NCBI GenBank assembly: GCA_963575745.1
Contig: CAUYUJ010017904.1
Location: forward strand, 794,936 to 858,935
From: Prorocentrum cordatum
Lineage: Eukaryota; Sar; Dinophyceae; Prorocentrales; Prorocentraceae
DNA: 64,000 bases
Direction: 5' to 3'
A program made the position numbers and the translations under genes. Of the stretch, positions 20,269-30,461 are shown in pieces. Position 1 is the first letter of the stretch. Every line of letters starts with the position of its first letter. The notes under the pieces were generated by a model that saw only the letters and a list, made by a program, of their open reading frames with translations, did not search any database and was not told the DNA's origin.

Positions 20269-21650
20269 AATGTGGAGCCAAGGGGGGAGGCTGACCCAGG
20301 CAGAGAAACCACCGAGACCATCGAAACAGTGAGGTCGCCGACCTACACATAGACACCACAGGTTGATCGTGTCGTGTGGATCGTGTGGTGGCAGATCTGC
20401 CTTCGCGGACTGGATTTCCGCTACACTGGTCCAAGCCCAAGCTTACCGTTACGCGATAGCTCAATACTCTGCTCGTCTGTTTCTTCGTCGTCGCCCTTCG
20501 GCAGCACATGGGTGCATGGCAGATTGCGACGCATCTCAGCGCTCGGTGAGACGTGGCACTGCAAGACTCGAAGTCGGTGCACCCCTGAGGCGTACGCGTC
20601 AGAGGCCGACCCGATGAGCGCACGCAGCGAGCGATGCACCCGAGGAGCAGCGAGCATCAGCACGCAGCTTAAAACACTTTTTGGTCTGCGGGTCGAGAGC
20701 GAGCCTCTTCTGGTTAAGAGCTAGGCGGGCCGCGCAAAGCACTAATTGGGGAGACAGGGCGCGGGCGGGCGGGGCCTCAGGCTGCCGGAGGGCGCGGGGT
20801 GCAGGCGGTGCGGAAGAGCTTGCACAGGAAAAGCGCAGCTTAAACACACACGCACCCACCTTTTGATCCTCCCAAGAGATGGCGGCACCGTCGCGAAGCC
20901 CCGCGTGGGCCGCACAAGCACAGTACTTGCCACTCAGCGAGCGTTTCGGAGGAAGGGCAACGGGGGACCGCAAGCTGGTGTGCAGACAGGCGAACTGCAT
21001 CCTGCAAGCACGCGAGCGCACTCTGTGCTTCCCAGCCGGCCGATCCAGCGCAGCGGGTGATAAGGCGGCGCACGCTTGCCGAGCGTCTGCCAGTGGGTCG
21101 CCAGCACATGAGATATTTAGCGGACGCGTGCAGCAAACAAAGTGAGTCGAAACCAGTTCACGTGGAAACCACGCGCGCGCACACACACGCGCGCGCACAT
21201 GCGCTCACGTTCGTGGTATTGGACGATATCGCCGCGAGCCCCGCGCCCGACGTGGCTCTCGCGTCTTGGAGGAGGGCCCAAACAAAAAGCGGCAACACAA
21301 CGCATATGGATGTATGAAATGCCAGGGTATGCCAAATTGTATATACATATACATTTCTTTTCAGATTGTCAGATTGGAGCACACTTGTCACCAGCGAGAG
21401 CGCCCTCCGGTCAGCCACGGCAGCGGCAAGTGTGCGCGCTGGACAAGCCTCGTGCGCGCCCGAGCAGCCCACTCAAAACGCTCGCGCGCGCACTCGTTGC
21501 GTCGGTGCGCGCATCCGCAACCGCGTTGGGGCAGGCTGCTCACGACAGGTTCGTGGCGTGCCGACGCGGCAGCGACCACGCCGCGGGCGCTCCAGGTGGA
21601 ACTCCGCCAGTGGCCCAGAATCAGCTGATACGCAACCATCGAGGGGTCTC
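20269..21650. other. Gene-poor GC-rich spacer
   Basis: No element ends are recognised. Several open frames of 60-240 codons on both strands are Arg/Ala/Cys-rich without domains. 21170-21230 is alternating GCGCGC/CACACA. Possible intron or intergenic sequence. Confidence 0.3.
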
Positions 21651-21842
21651 GGGCCGGACGAAAGGGGGGGATTGGGAGAGGGGGGGTTACGAAATTTGCT
21701 GCATGCAGCTGGTTTCGGCCCCACCGCCGGGCCCATTCCTCGATACGTGGGCGCCTCCCGGCGCCGGGCGACGCCGGGAAAATCAGCTGCGTGAGCTGAT
21801 TCTCAACCCCCCCCTTTGCTGTCCCCCCCTTTCGCCCGACCC
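21651..21842. mobile_element. MITE-D copy 1
   Basis: 192 bp. The left end GGGCCGGACGAAAGGGGGGG is mirrored by CCCCCCCTTTCGCCCGACCC at the right. The core has two palindromes, TGCTGCATGCAGC and ATCAGCTGCGTGAGCTGAT, plus a GGCGCC-rich hairpin. Confidence 0.8.
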
Positions 21843-22311
21843 GAAGGTCGCAGGTGGTGCAAGGTGAACGGCCCACGCGGTACTAGCGCCGAGGTCACGA
21901 CGCGAGCCAGCCGCAGCAACTGCTGTAGGGTGGCGCGGCCTCTCCGTTGGCTCGGGCTGTTTGGGCTCGAGGTGTTCTTATGGGGCGAAGGCCTTACGGC
22001 CGGTGCCGCCGACCCTGAAGGGGGAACGAGGACGGCGGCGGTGGCGACGACGACGACGCTGATGTGGGTCAGAGTCCTCGTGGATGCTTCTTGGGGTCTC
22101 TTGGAAGCGCTCTCGGGGGCCTCCGGGGGGGCAGTTTGGGGGCCCCTTGGGAGCCTCTTGCGGGCCTCTTGGGAGCCTGTCGGGTTCGTTGGCTCGGGCG
22201 CTGCGTGGGCTCGAGGTGTTTTTTTTTTTTCATTCGCACGCTCCGCCGGGACGCGGCCCCGAGCTCCAGTCGCCTGCCCACCAGACCTGCCTGCACCGTT
22301 CTCTGGGCAGG
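21843..22311 (+). other. Spacer with Thr-rich trace and CTTGGGG array
   Basis: A + frame near 21985-22070 reads GLTAGAADPEGGTRTAAVA then TTTT and may be an exon remnant. 22080-22190 is the CTCTTGGGG-type minisatellite. Confidence 0.35.
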
Positions 22312-22436
22312 ATGGCGCTCACCTGCGCCGAGCCCCGCCTGGCGCCCCTCGGCAACACCTTCCAGGTCTGGGACGAGCGGCCGCCGGAGCGGAAGCGCAG
22401 CCACAGCCACTCCGGGTACACGCCCCACCACCTGAG
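22312..22436 (+). CDS. Candidate 5' exon with NTF motif
   Basis: A possible acceptor, CTCTGGGCAG, ends at 22310. From the ATG at 22312 the frame reads MALTCAEPRLAPLGNTFQVW then DERPPERKRSHSHSGYTPHH with strong GC at third positions. It stays open past a possible CTGAG|GATTC donor (GA-type, used by some dinoflagellates). From memory, an NTF..acidic..RxRSxS block near the N-terminus is common in dinoflagellate RNA-associated proteins. It lies 4.8 kb upstream of the tentative exons of the Mei2-like gene on the same strand, and could be its first exon; this is inference. Confidence 0.35.
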
Positions 22437-22779
22437 GATTCGAGTGCAGTCAATCCTTGGTTCCTCGGTCCATCCTTCCCAAGGGTACCCTTGCATCCTT
22501 GGTTCCTCGGGTCCATCCTTGACCACTTCCGCTGGCCGCGCCCAGCTCGAGAAGCTTCAAGATGGGCTTCCAAGGGTCTTGCATCCTTACCGCGCATCTT
22601 ATGGTACGGGTTGGCTTTCGGGGATCGACTAAATGATCGATCTACCCCCCAACATTGAGTGTTCCCGTCGATCCTGCCGAAAAAACGCAGAATGTTCCGC
22701 AGAGATGTATGGCACGTTTCACGCAGCCTCCGCAGGTTCGACGAACACGTCAATTTTGGGGTGGCTCGGCTCGGTAGTC

Positions 22780-22830
22780 TCAAGTCAGGCATGTCCTTCT
22801 ACAGGAAGAATATTCAAAATTAGAAAATGG
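22780..22830 (+). repeat. MITE-A 5' end
   Basis: TCAAGTCAGGCATGTCCTTC then TACAGGAAGAATATTCAAAA matches the left terminus of family A (as at 46650 and 26588). No adjacent right terminus: the next one in the right orientation is at 26527-26560, across the satellite. Confidence 0.55.
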
Positions 22831-22844
22831 TCTGGTAGGATGTT

Positions 22845-22970
22845 GCGTTATTTCCCAACCGTCTTGTGGTGTTGGGTCTTCGTTTTGAAGAGATGGTCCC
22901 CGCGTTCCTCCCGCTGCCCCCTCCTCCCCTCCCCTCCCTCCCCCCTTCTCCCGTCCCCTCCTCGCTTTGG
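22845..22970 (+). repeat. Satellite-leading segment, copy 1
   Basis: TTTCCCAACCGTCTTGTGGT then GTTGGGTCTTCGTTTTGAAG recurs at 24723-24765 inside the satellite, again immediately followed by satellite units. Confidence 0.75.
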
Positions 22971-25900
22971 CACACCCCTCACACGTTTCGTGGCCCCATA
23001 GGTGTCCCCATTGAAGGCCCAAGTGTCAGACTTCGCGTGCGCCCACCGCACCCATTTTGGCACACCCCTCATGCGTCTCGTGGCTCCACACGGAGCCCCA
23101 CCGCAGGCCCAACTGGCAACGTTCGCATGCGCCCACCGCACCCATGGTGGCATTGCCCTCTCACTGTTCGTGGTCCCTCAAGGGGCCCCACCGAAGACCC
23201 AAGTGCCAGCGTTCGCATGCGCCCACCGCGCCCATGTTGGGGACACTCCTGACACGTTTCGTGGGCCCACGGGGAATCCCAGCGAAGGCCCAAATGCCAG
23301 CGTTCGCACGCGCCCGCCGCACCCACTTTGGCACGCCACGCATGCGTTTCGTGGCCCATAGGGAACCCTTTTGAACAAAAAAAGGTTCACATGCCAGCGC
23401 TCGCGCGTGCCCACCGCACCCAGTGTGGCATTCCCCTTGGCACGCTTCGGAGCCCCACGCGGAGCCGCCACACCGACAGCCAGATTGCCAGCGTTCGCAT
23501 GCGCCCACCCCATCCATTTTGGCACGCCCCTCACGTGCCCCACAGGCGCCCAATTGCCAGCGCCCGCGTGCGCCAGCCCCACCGCACGCCCGATTGCCAG
23601 CGCCCGCGTGCGCCCACCGAGCCCATTTTGGCACACACACACACACACACTTTTGACACGATTCGTGGCCCCATACGGAGTTTCACCGAAGGCCCATACG
23701 TCAGCGTTCGCATGTGCCCGCCACACCCATTTTGGCACATCTCCCACGTTTTGTGGCCCCACCGAAGGCTCACATGCCAGCGTTCGCGTGCGCCCACCGC
23801 ACCCATTTTGGCACTCCCCTCACACGTTTCGTGGCCCCACAAGGATCCCCGCCGAAGGCCCGCACTCCAACGTTCGCATGCGCCCACCACACTTGTTACA
23901 CATTTTGCAGTTCCATCGCGAGCCCCACGGGAGGCCACAATGCCAGCGTTCGCGTGCGCCCACCGCGCCCATGTTTGGCACATTCCTGACACGTTTCGTG
24001 CCCCCATAGAGGGCCCCACCGAAGACCCAACTGCCAGCGATCGCGTGCGCCCACCGAGCTCATTTTGGCACACACACACACCCCTCACGCGTTTCGTGGC
24101 CCACAGGAAGACCCACCGACGGTCCGAATGCCAGCGTTCGCATGCGCCCACCACGCCCATTGTGCCACACCCCTCACACGTTTTGTTGTCCCATAGGGAA
24201 CCCCACCGAAGGCCCAAAAGCTAGCGTTCGCACGCGCCCCCTCCGCACCCATTTGGGGGACACCCTTCACATGTTTCGGGGCCCCACATGGAGCCGCCCC
24301 ACCGAAGGCCCACATGCCACTGTTCGCACGCGCCCACCGCACCCTTTGTTTGGCACGCTTGTCGCACCCTTCGAGACCCCACAAGGAACCCTACCCAAGG
24401 CCAACATGCCAGCGTTCGCACGCATCCAACGAGTTCATTTTGGCACACCACTCAAACGGTTCGTGGCTCCATGAGGCGCCCCGTCGAAGACCCCCACGCC
24501 AGCGTTCACATGCGCCCACCGCACCCAGTGTGGCATTCCCTTCACACGGTTCGTGGCCCCAAAGGTAGCCCCACCGAAGGCCAACATACCAGCTTCCGCA
24601 TGCGCCCACCGAGCCCATTTTGGCATACCCCGCACACGCTGCGCGCCCTGTGTGCCCGCCATTGCGTATGGTCGGTTTCTTCGCTAGGCTAATGATGACA
24701 CTTGCTTGTGACAGTTTGATTGTTTCCCAACCATCCTGTGGTGTTGGGTCTTCGTTTTGAAGAGGCAACGCCCCGCGGTCCTCCTCCTCCCGCTTCATCA
24801 TCCCTATATCATCATCGCCACCACCCGTTTCAGCACACCCCTCACACGTTTCGTGGCCTTGCGGGGAACCCCACCGAAGGCCCAAACGTCAGCGTTCGCA
24901 TGCGCCCACCGCACCCAGTTTGGCACACCCCTCACACGTTTCGGGGCCCCGTAGGGAACCCCACCGAAGACCAACCTGCCAGTGTTTGCGTGCGTTCACC
25001 GCGCCCATGTGGGCACACCCCTCACACGGTTCGTGGCCCCAGAATGCGCCCCACCGAAAGCCCACATGCCAGCGTTCGCACGCGCCCATAGCGGGCCCCA
25101 TAAAGGGGGAGTTCAGGGAGGGCCCAGATGCCAGCACTCGCATGCGCCAACCGCGCCCATTTTGGCACACCCTTCACACATTTCGTGGCTCCACCGGGAG
25201 CCCCTGCGAAAACCCAAGTGCCACCGTTTGCATGCGCCCACCGCACCCTTTTGTTGGCACACTTGTCACAGGATTCGTGTCCCCACAGCGAACCACCGAA
25301 GGCCCAAATGCCAGCGTTCGCATGCACCCACCGAGCCCGTTTTGGGCACACCCGTCACACGTCTCGGGCCCCACAGGGTGCCCCACCGAAGACCCAAATA
25401 CCAGCGCCCGCGCGCGCCCACCGCACCCATTCTGGCACGCCCCTCACACGCTTCTGGGCCCCATGAGGCCCCACCGTAGGCCCACATGCCAACGTTCGCA
25501 TGCGCCCACGCCCCCTGCACGTCTCGTGACACCACAGGGAACCCGACCGAAAGCTCAGATCGCCGCGTTCACGCGAAGCCACCCCAGCCTTTTTTTCGGG
25601 GCACCCCATCGCACGCTCAGAGGCCTCACCAGGTGCCCAGCCCACCGAAGGCCCGACTGCCAACGTTCGCATGCGCCCACCGCGCCCATGTTTGGCGCAC
25701 CCGTCAGGCGCTTCGTCGCCCCATCGGGAGCCCCCGCCGAAGGCCCTCATGCCAGCGTCCGCATGCATCTCTCGCACCCATGTTGGCCACAATGACACGT
25801 TTCGGGGCCTCACATGGAGCCCCCGGGAAGAGCCACGTGCCAGCGTTCGCAGGCGCCGGCCGCGCCAATTTGGCAAAACCCGTCACACGGTTCGTGGCCC

Positions 25901-26450
25901 CACAGGGAGCCCCACCGAAGATCCAATTGCCAGCGTTCGCATGGGCGCACCGAGCCCATGTTGCACACCACTCACACGTTTCGTGGCCCCACAGGGAACC
26001 CCACTGAAGGCCAAAAGCCAACGTTCGCATGCGCCCAGCGCGCCCATTTGGGCACGCACTTCGCACGCTTCGTGGCTCCATAGGGAGCCCCACCGAAGGC
26101 CAAAATACCAGCGTTCGCAAGCGCCCATCGCGCCCATTCTGGCACACTCACACGTTTGGTGGCCCCACAGGGATCCCCAGCGAAGGCCCAAATGCCAACG
26201 TTCGCACGCGCCCGCCGCACCTTTTTTTGCACACCTGTCACACGCTTCGTGACCCCACAGGGAGCCCCACCGAAGGCCCAAATGCCAGCACTCGCATGCG
26301 CCCACCGCGCTCATTTTGGCACGTCCCTCACACGTTTCGTGGCCCCATACGGAACCCCACCGAAGGCCCACATGCCAGTGTCCACCCACCGCACCCACAT
26401 TGACGCACCCATTCACACGATTGGTAACCTCATGGGGAGCTCCACCGAGC
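22971..26450 (+). repeat. Satellite array, about 92-bp unit
   Basis: About 35 head-to-tail units in one orientation. A consensus unit carries GGCACACCCCTCACACGTTT, CGTGGCCCCACAGGGA, CCCCACCGAAGGCCCA and TGCCAGCGTTCGCATGCGCC. The array is broken once at 24650-24830 by a second copy of the leading segment. The long His/Arg/Pro/Ala frames on both strands are repeat artefacts. Unit divergence looks moderate and uneven. Confidence 0.92.
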
Positions 26451-26526
26451 GTGGTGCATACAACAACGGTGCCCACAACGGCAGACGGTTGGTATTTCCG
26501 CCAGGCTAAGTTTGAATGTTTCATGC

Positions 26527-27085
26527 GAAAGCCACCTGTAGGAGGACACGCCCGACCTAACTCTGGTTCAGCCTCTGCTCACAGTTATGTCGCGCATGTC
26601 CCTCTACAGGGGGAAGATTCAGAAATAGTGACACAGATAGTATTGGGACTATTTTTATGATTTGAGCATTTGGGGAGTATTTTTGGGGTATGCTCTACAG
26701 TCGGGGCGCTGAAGAAGGAACCCTTTTCGTTGGGGAGGGGCTCTGTGTTCCTTGATTGTTCCACAGTTTGCCTTAGGTTTTCCTCAGGTTTTCGATGGGA
26801 ATTCGAACTTTAACGGATGGGATAAAGGGGCCTCGTTCCTTACTTAGGGTTCCTTGGGTCAACGACCGGACTGCATTGTTCGGCCATAGGTTGGGCGCCG
26901 CGTAATGGGGGGGTCGTAAATGGGGGGGGCGGCGAGGGTGGCCCGAAAAGGTACCCACAGGGTACCTAAACGAGACCCTGGGGCTCCGGAGAGGCCCGCA
27001 AGGGGCACGAAAGAGGACCTTCTCTGTTTCCCCATTTGTGACCCCCCCATTGAGCCACGCCCGAATAGGGGGACAGGCCCGACTT
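26527..27085 (+). repeat. MITE-A termini and spacer
   Basis: A right terminus (CACCTGTAGGAGGACACGCC then CGACCTAA, ending 26560) is followed 28 bp later by a left terminus (TTATGTCGCGCATGTCCCTC then TACAGG, 26588). Another right-like end, GGGGGACAGGCCCGACTTCAG, lies at 27068-27087. They may be a 0.5-kb A element (26588-27085) or fragments. The spacer 26640-27060 has no gene. Confidence 0.45.
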
Positions 27086-27095
27086 CAGCTCACAG

Positions 27096-27207
27096 GACGC
27101 TGCAGGACGCCCCGGAGCCGGGCCGCGCGCGCCGCGCGGCCTCGCCAGGCGCGGCGCCCTGCGCCTCCGAGGCCTCGGAGGGCTCCACCGCCGCGCCCGG
27201 GAGCCAG
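27096..27207 (+). CDS. Tentative exon A of the Mei2-like gene
   Basis: The acceptor GACTTCAGCTCACAG ends at 27095. The frame reads TLQDAPEPGRARRAA, SPGAAPCASEASEG then STAAPGSQ, which is Ala/Pro/Gly/Ser-rich and GC3-rich like the later exons of the gene. It ends at codon boundary in GGGAGCCAG|GC, a GC-type donor. Membership in the Mei2-like gene is inferred from strand, distance and composition only. Confidence 0.4.
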
Positions 27208-27390
27208 GCCTCCTCCTCCTCTTCCTCCTCCTCCTCCTCCTCCGCCACCTCCTCCACCTCCTCCTCCCCCCCTCCCCTCCTCCCCTCTTCCTCCCCTCTC
27301 CTCCTCCTCCCCTCCTCCTCCTCCTCCTCCTCCTCCTCCCTCCTCCTCCTCCTCCTCCTCCTCCTCCTCCTCCTCCTCCCCTCCCTCTCC

Positions 27391-27430
<40 letters not shown>

Positions 27431-27452
27431 CACCGCCGCGCCCGGGAGCCAG
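27208..27452 (+). repeat. 245-bp (CTC)n intron candidate between 30-bp direct repeats
   Basis: A perfect 30-bp direct repeat (CTCCACCGCC..CCAGGCCTC) lies at 27183-27212 and 27428-27457. Between the copies is a CTC/CT microsatellite. Splitting each copy at CCAG|GC gives a GC-AG intron of exactly 245 bp whose removal restores one uninterrupted reading frame. Confidence 0.6.
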
Positions 27453-27522
27453 GCCTCGGAGGCCCCGAGCACCGCGGGGGACGGCGCGGCGGAGCCGTGG
27501 CCGGACCCCAGGGGAGGGAAAG
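27453..27522 (+). CDS. Tentative exon B of the Mei2-like gene
   Basis: It continues the frame of the preceding candidate exon after removal of the microsatellite: ASEAPSTAGDGAAEPWPDP then RGGK. A GGAAAG|GCACCC GC-type donor is possible at 27522. If used, the exit phase is 1, which does not by itself join the frame used at 28246, so at least one boundary or exon is still missing. Confidence 0.35.
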
Positions 27523-27629
27523 GCACCCACACCCCTACTTGTCGCGGGTTTTCCCCTGCTTGGTGCGGGCAATACTTCTGTCTATATCCACTGCAGTATG
27601 GAGTTTCGGGCTCCCTTCCCAAGGAACCC

Positions 27630-27697
27630 GAGGCGCACTGGATATGGATACACTTGCCCCCTAGAGGCTCGATTTTCATCCATATCCAGTGCGCCTC
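27630..27697. repeat. Perfect 20-bp hairpin
   Basis: GAGGCGCACTGGATATGGAT at 27630 is the exact reverse complement of 27678-27697, with a 28-base loop. Further partial copies of the arm occur at 27588 and 27728, suggesting a small inverted-repeat element. Confidence 0.8.
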
Positions 27698-27744
27698 GGC
27701 CTTGTGGCGCCGCTTCCCAAAAAAGTCCAAGAGGCACTGGATAC

Positions 27745-27857
27745 GGATGCGAGTCTTGCACGCCCTTGGGCCTCCCGGGAGGCCCTCGCGTCGCCACCGC
27801 TGGATTCGCTTCGAAGCCCTTCAGAGCGCACCCTTCGGTACCTTTCGGTCTCGCCAG
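27745..27857 (+). repeat. MITE-G copy ending in a 3' splice-like site
   Basis: GGGAGGCCCTCGCGTCGCCA, CCGCTGGATTCGCTTCGAAG, then CGGTACCTTTCGGTCTCGCC closing in AG. It lacks the GGGGAGCAG block of other G copies. Confidence 0.6.
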
Positions 27858-27905
27858 GACACGGACAGCGACGGCGAGGAGGGGCACCTAGGGAGGGGGG
27901 AGAAG
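27858..27905 (+). CDS. Tentative 48-bp exon C
   Basis: It sits exactly between the AG end of one MITE-G (27857) and the GCACCGCTG start of another (27906). One frame reads DTDSDGEEGHLGRGEK. The short acidic exon is plausible but its phase is unproven. Confidence 0.25.
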
Positions 27906-28245
27906 GCACCGCTGCTCTTGCGCCGTGGTTCGGCCTCTCCACGGGATCATGGCGTCTCAGTGTTTTTCGAGCTGGGCGTTTTCGCGCATTTTCGGACCTG
28001 GGGACCCTCACAGATGGATCCGGCTGGATAAAATGGCACAGGAGGATGGAGTCTAGGGCTCGGGGCGCGATTTTCCACGATGTTGCAATTCTTTGTCTAC
28101 ACTTTTATGTCTACGTCAGATCTCAGGGTACCGCTATCCTTGCGCCGTGGCTCGGCCTCCTGGGAAGACCTCGTCGCTACAGCCAGGTGCGCCTCGAAGG
28201 CCTCGTCAGACCGCGCCCTGCGGTACTTGATTCGGGCTTCCCCAG
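27906..28245 (+). repeat. Two MITE-G segments
   Basis: GCACCGCTGCTCTTGCGCCG then TGGTTCGGCCTC (27906) and GGTACCGCTATCCTTGCGCC then GTGGCTCGGCCTC (28128) are the 5' half of family G. Only the second continues to a complete element, ending GCGGTACTTGATTCGGGCTT, CCCCAG at 28245. The A-rich 28000-28120 spacer contains stops in all + frames. Confidence 0.65.
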
Positions 28246-28534
28246 GTACGAGTGGTCGCCCTGCAGCCGCCGCACGCGCGGCCCCGAGCCCGCCGCTTGT
28301 GCCGGGGCAGAGGCCGGAGGGGAGGGCTGGCCTCGCCATGCCGCGTGCGGAGCGCTGCCGCCGCTGCAGGTCCTCGCCACGACCCCCACGGGCCGCGCCG
28401 TGAGCGCGCCCGCGGCGGCGGCCCCGAGCGCGCTGGCCCCGCCGCCGGCCGTGCTGCCGTGGCCGTGGCAGGCGGGCGCGGCCTCCTGCGCGGCGGCGCC
28501 GCCGCCGGGGGCCGCAGGGCAGTCGCCGGCACAG
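28246..28534 (+). CDS. Exon D of the Mei2-like gene
   Basis: 289 bp bounded by a pyrimidine-rich acceptor (GGGCTTCCCCAG|G) supplied by MITE-G and a GT donor (GGCACAG|GTGTTC). The frame (first full codon 28247) reads YEWSPCSRRTRGPEPAA, then ALPPLQVLATTPTGRAV, ending PPGAAGQSPAQ at a codon boundary. The next exon, at 30462, starts at a codon boundary in an open frame of the same Ala/Pro/Gly-rich style, so the join is phase-compatible. No known domain; it would be a low-complexity region N-terminal to the RRM. Real exon status rests on boundary, phase and codon bias. Confidence 0.55.
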
Positions 28535-29162
28535 GTGTTCAGAGGAGGAAAGCGGTACCCACCCAGGCCCCCTCGAGTCATGACAGAAATCACCATGGAA
28601 GGCTTTTGAGTTTTTCGGTTTCGGGGGGCCCTTCCCGTGTCTCGGGGCCGTCAAACAAAAAAACGACTCGGGATGACAAACCGGTCCTGGGGAAGGAATG
28701 TATCGAGAGATCCAGGTTCGGCGTCGTGAAACAAGTGGCACGCGTGCCCTGGTTCTTGCACAAAAGAGCTGCGAAGGACTGTGAAGCCTGGACGGAGGAA
28801 GGCTTCCAAGGGTGGGTGGCTCAGGGGAGCCGGGGCTCAGGCTCAGGGGGGGGCCAAGGGGGACGAACCACGACGAGCCACGACACACGACGAAAGTAAA
28901 GGGTTCCGCGGCCCAGGAGGGCTGCCCTGGGAAGCCTGGACGGAGGGGGGGTCACAAGGGGGGGTGGCCCAGGGGAGCAGGGGCTCAGGCTCAGGGGAGG
29001 GGCCGAGGGGGACGAACCACAACGAACCACGAACCACGACAAAAATAAGGATGTCCGCGGCCCAGGGGGGCTGTCCTGGGAAGCCTGGACGGAGCAAGCC
29101 TCCGAAGGGTGGGTGGCCCAGGGGAGCTGGGGCGCAGGCTCAGGGGAGGGGCCGAGGGGACG

Positions 29163-30190
29163 AACCACGACGAGCCACGAACCACGACGAAACTAAAAGG
29201 CTCGGGGGAAGGAGGGGTCGAGGGCTGAGGGAAGCAGGGGCAGGCCAGCGGGTGATTCTGGGAGGCTCGGGGGAGGGGGGGGTCCAGGGCCCGAGGTGGC
29301 CAGGGAGGACGACGAACCACGAACGAACGAACCACGAAAATAAAGGCTTCGGCGGCCCAGTGGGGCTGCCCTGGGAGGCTCGGGGGAAGGAGGGGTCGAG
29401 GGCTGAGGCAAGCAGGGGCAGGCCAGCGGGTGATCCTGGGAGGCCCGGGGGAGGGGGGGGTCCAGGGCCCGAGAGGGCCAGGGAGGACGACGAACCACGA
29501 ACGAACGAACCACGAAAATAAAGGCTTCGGCGGCCCAGGGGGGCTGCCCTGGGAGGCCCGTGGGCAGGAGGGGTCCAGGGCCCAGGGAAGCAGGGGCAGG
29601 CCAGCGGGTGATTCTGGGAGGCTCGGGGGAGGGGGGGGTCCAGGGCCCGAGGTGGCCAGGGAGGACGACGAACCACGAACGAACGAACCACGAAAATAAA
29701 GGCTTCGGCGGCCCAGCGGGGCTGCCCTCGGAGGCTCGGGGGAAGGAGGGGTCGAGGGCTGAGGCAAGCAGGGGCAGGCCAGCGGGTGATTCTGGGAGGC
29801 CCGGGGGAGGGGGGGGTCCAGGGCCCGAGAGGGCCAGGGAGGACGACGAACCACGAACGAACGAACCACGAAAATAATGGTTTCGGCGGCCCAGAGGGGC
29901 TGCCCTGGGAGGCCCGTGGGGAGGAGAGGTCCAGGCCCCAGGGAAGCAGGGCAGGCCAGCGGGTGATTCTGGGAACCCCGGGGGGGGGTGCAGGGCCCGA
30001 GGTGGCCAGGGGCAGGCCAGCGGGTAATCCTGGGAGGCTCGGGGGAGGGGGAGGTCCAGGGCCCGAGAGGGCCAGGGAGGACGACGAACCACGAACGAGC
30101 GGGTAATCCTGGGAGGCTCGGGGGAGGGGGGGGTCCAGGGCCCGAGAGGGCCAGGGAGGACGACGAACCACGAACGAACGAACCACGAAA
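29163..30190 (+). repeat. 178-bp tandem array
   Basis: TAAAGGCTTCGGCGGCCCAG starts at 29341, 29519 and 29697, and a variant at 29875: exact period 178 for three intervals. A shortened last unit and older units (from about 28890) flank it. A unit contains GGAGGACGACGAACCACGAA and GGCAGGCCAGCGGGTGATTC. Three long overlapping minus-strand frames (up to 411 codons) are artefacts of this GC-rich, stop-poor repeat. Confidence 0.95.
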
Positions 30191-30286
30191 ATAAAGAGGT
30201 CCGAGCTCAAGAGCACAGCTGTGCAAGAGAATAAAGATGTCCGAGCTCTAAAGCACAGCTGTGCAAGAGAATAATCATGACGTCGG

Positions 30287-30461
30287 GGGTATGGGCACAC
30301 CGCTGCCCTTTGCCCGTTTTTCCCCCTTCCGGGGCTGCCTGGGAGGCCCTCGTCGCCGCCGCTGGAGTCGCCTCGAACTCTTGGTCAGAACGCAGTCTAA
30401 TAATTGGGATGGGAGAGTCCCCGGCGAGCAGCGGTACCTGTATACCTTTTGGTGTCCCCAG
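30287..30461 (+). repeat. MITE-G copy forming the last 3' splice site
   Basis: CACACCGCTGCCCTTTGCCC, CTGGGAGGCCCTCGTCGCCG, GAGTCCCCGGCGAGCAGCGG, then TATACCTTTTGGTGTCCCCA closing with G at 30461. It has the full set of G-family blocks. Confidence 0.75.

Larger units (their letters stand above)
28535..30461 (+). other. Intron with 178-bp tandem array
   Basis: GT..AG interval of 1927 bp between the two best exons of the Mei2-like gene. 28600-28720 matches 32230-32340 (GGGCCGTCAAAC.., ACTCGGGATGACAAACCGGT then CC). 28770-29200 is older, diverged array units. 29341-30190 is a 178-bp tandem repeat. 30195-30275 holds two 45-47-bp units with TCCGAGCTC and AGCACAGCTGTGCAAGAGAA. A MITE-G (30287-30461) forms the 3' end. 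Confidence 0.55.

Noticed and set aside
23161-26524. Long His/Arg/Pro- and Gly/Ala/Cys-rich frames on both strands
   Set aside because: They are translations of the 92-bp satellite; frames switch with indels between units.
22780-26560. One giant MITE-A with an internal satellite
   Set aside because: The terminal repeats are correctly oriented but the flanking octamers (CGGTAGTC and CTCTGGTT) do not match, so a single insertion is not supported.
28991-30300. Three overlapping minus-strand open frames of 299-411 codons
   Set aside because: All three frames are open because the 178-bp GC-rich repeat has no stop codons on that strand. The products are repeats of the same Pro/Ser/Arg-rich unit.
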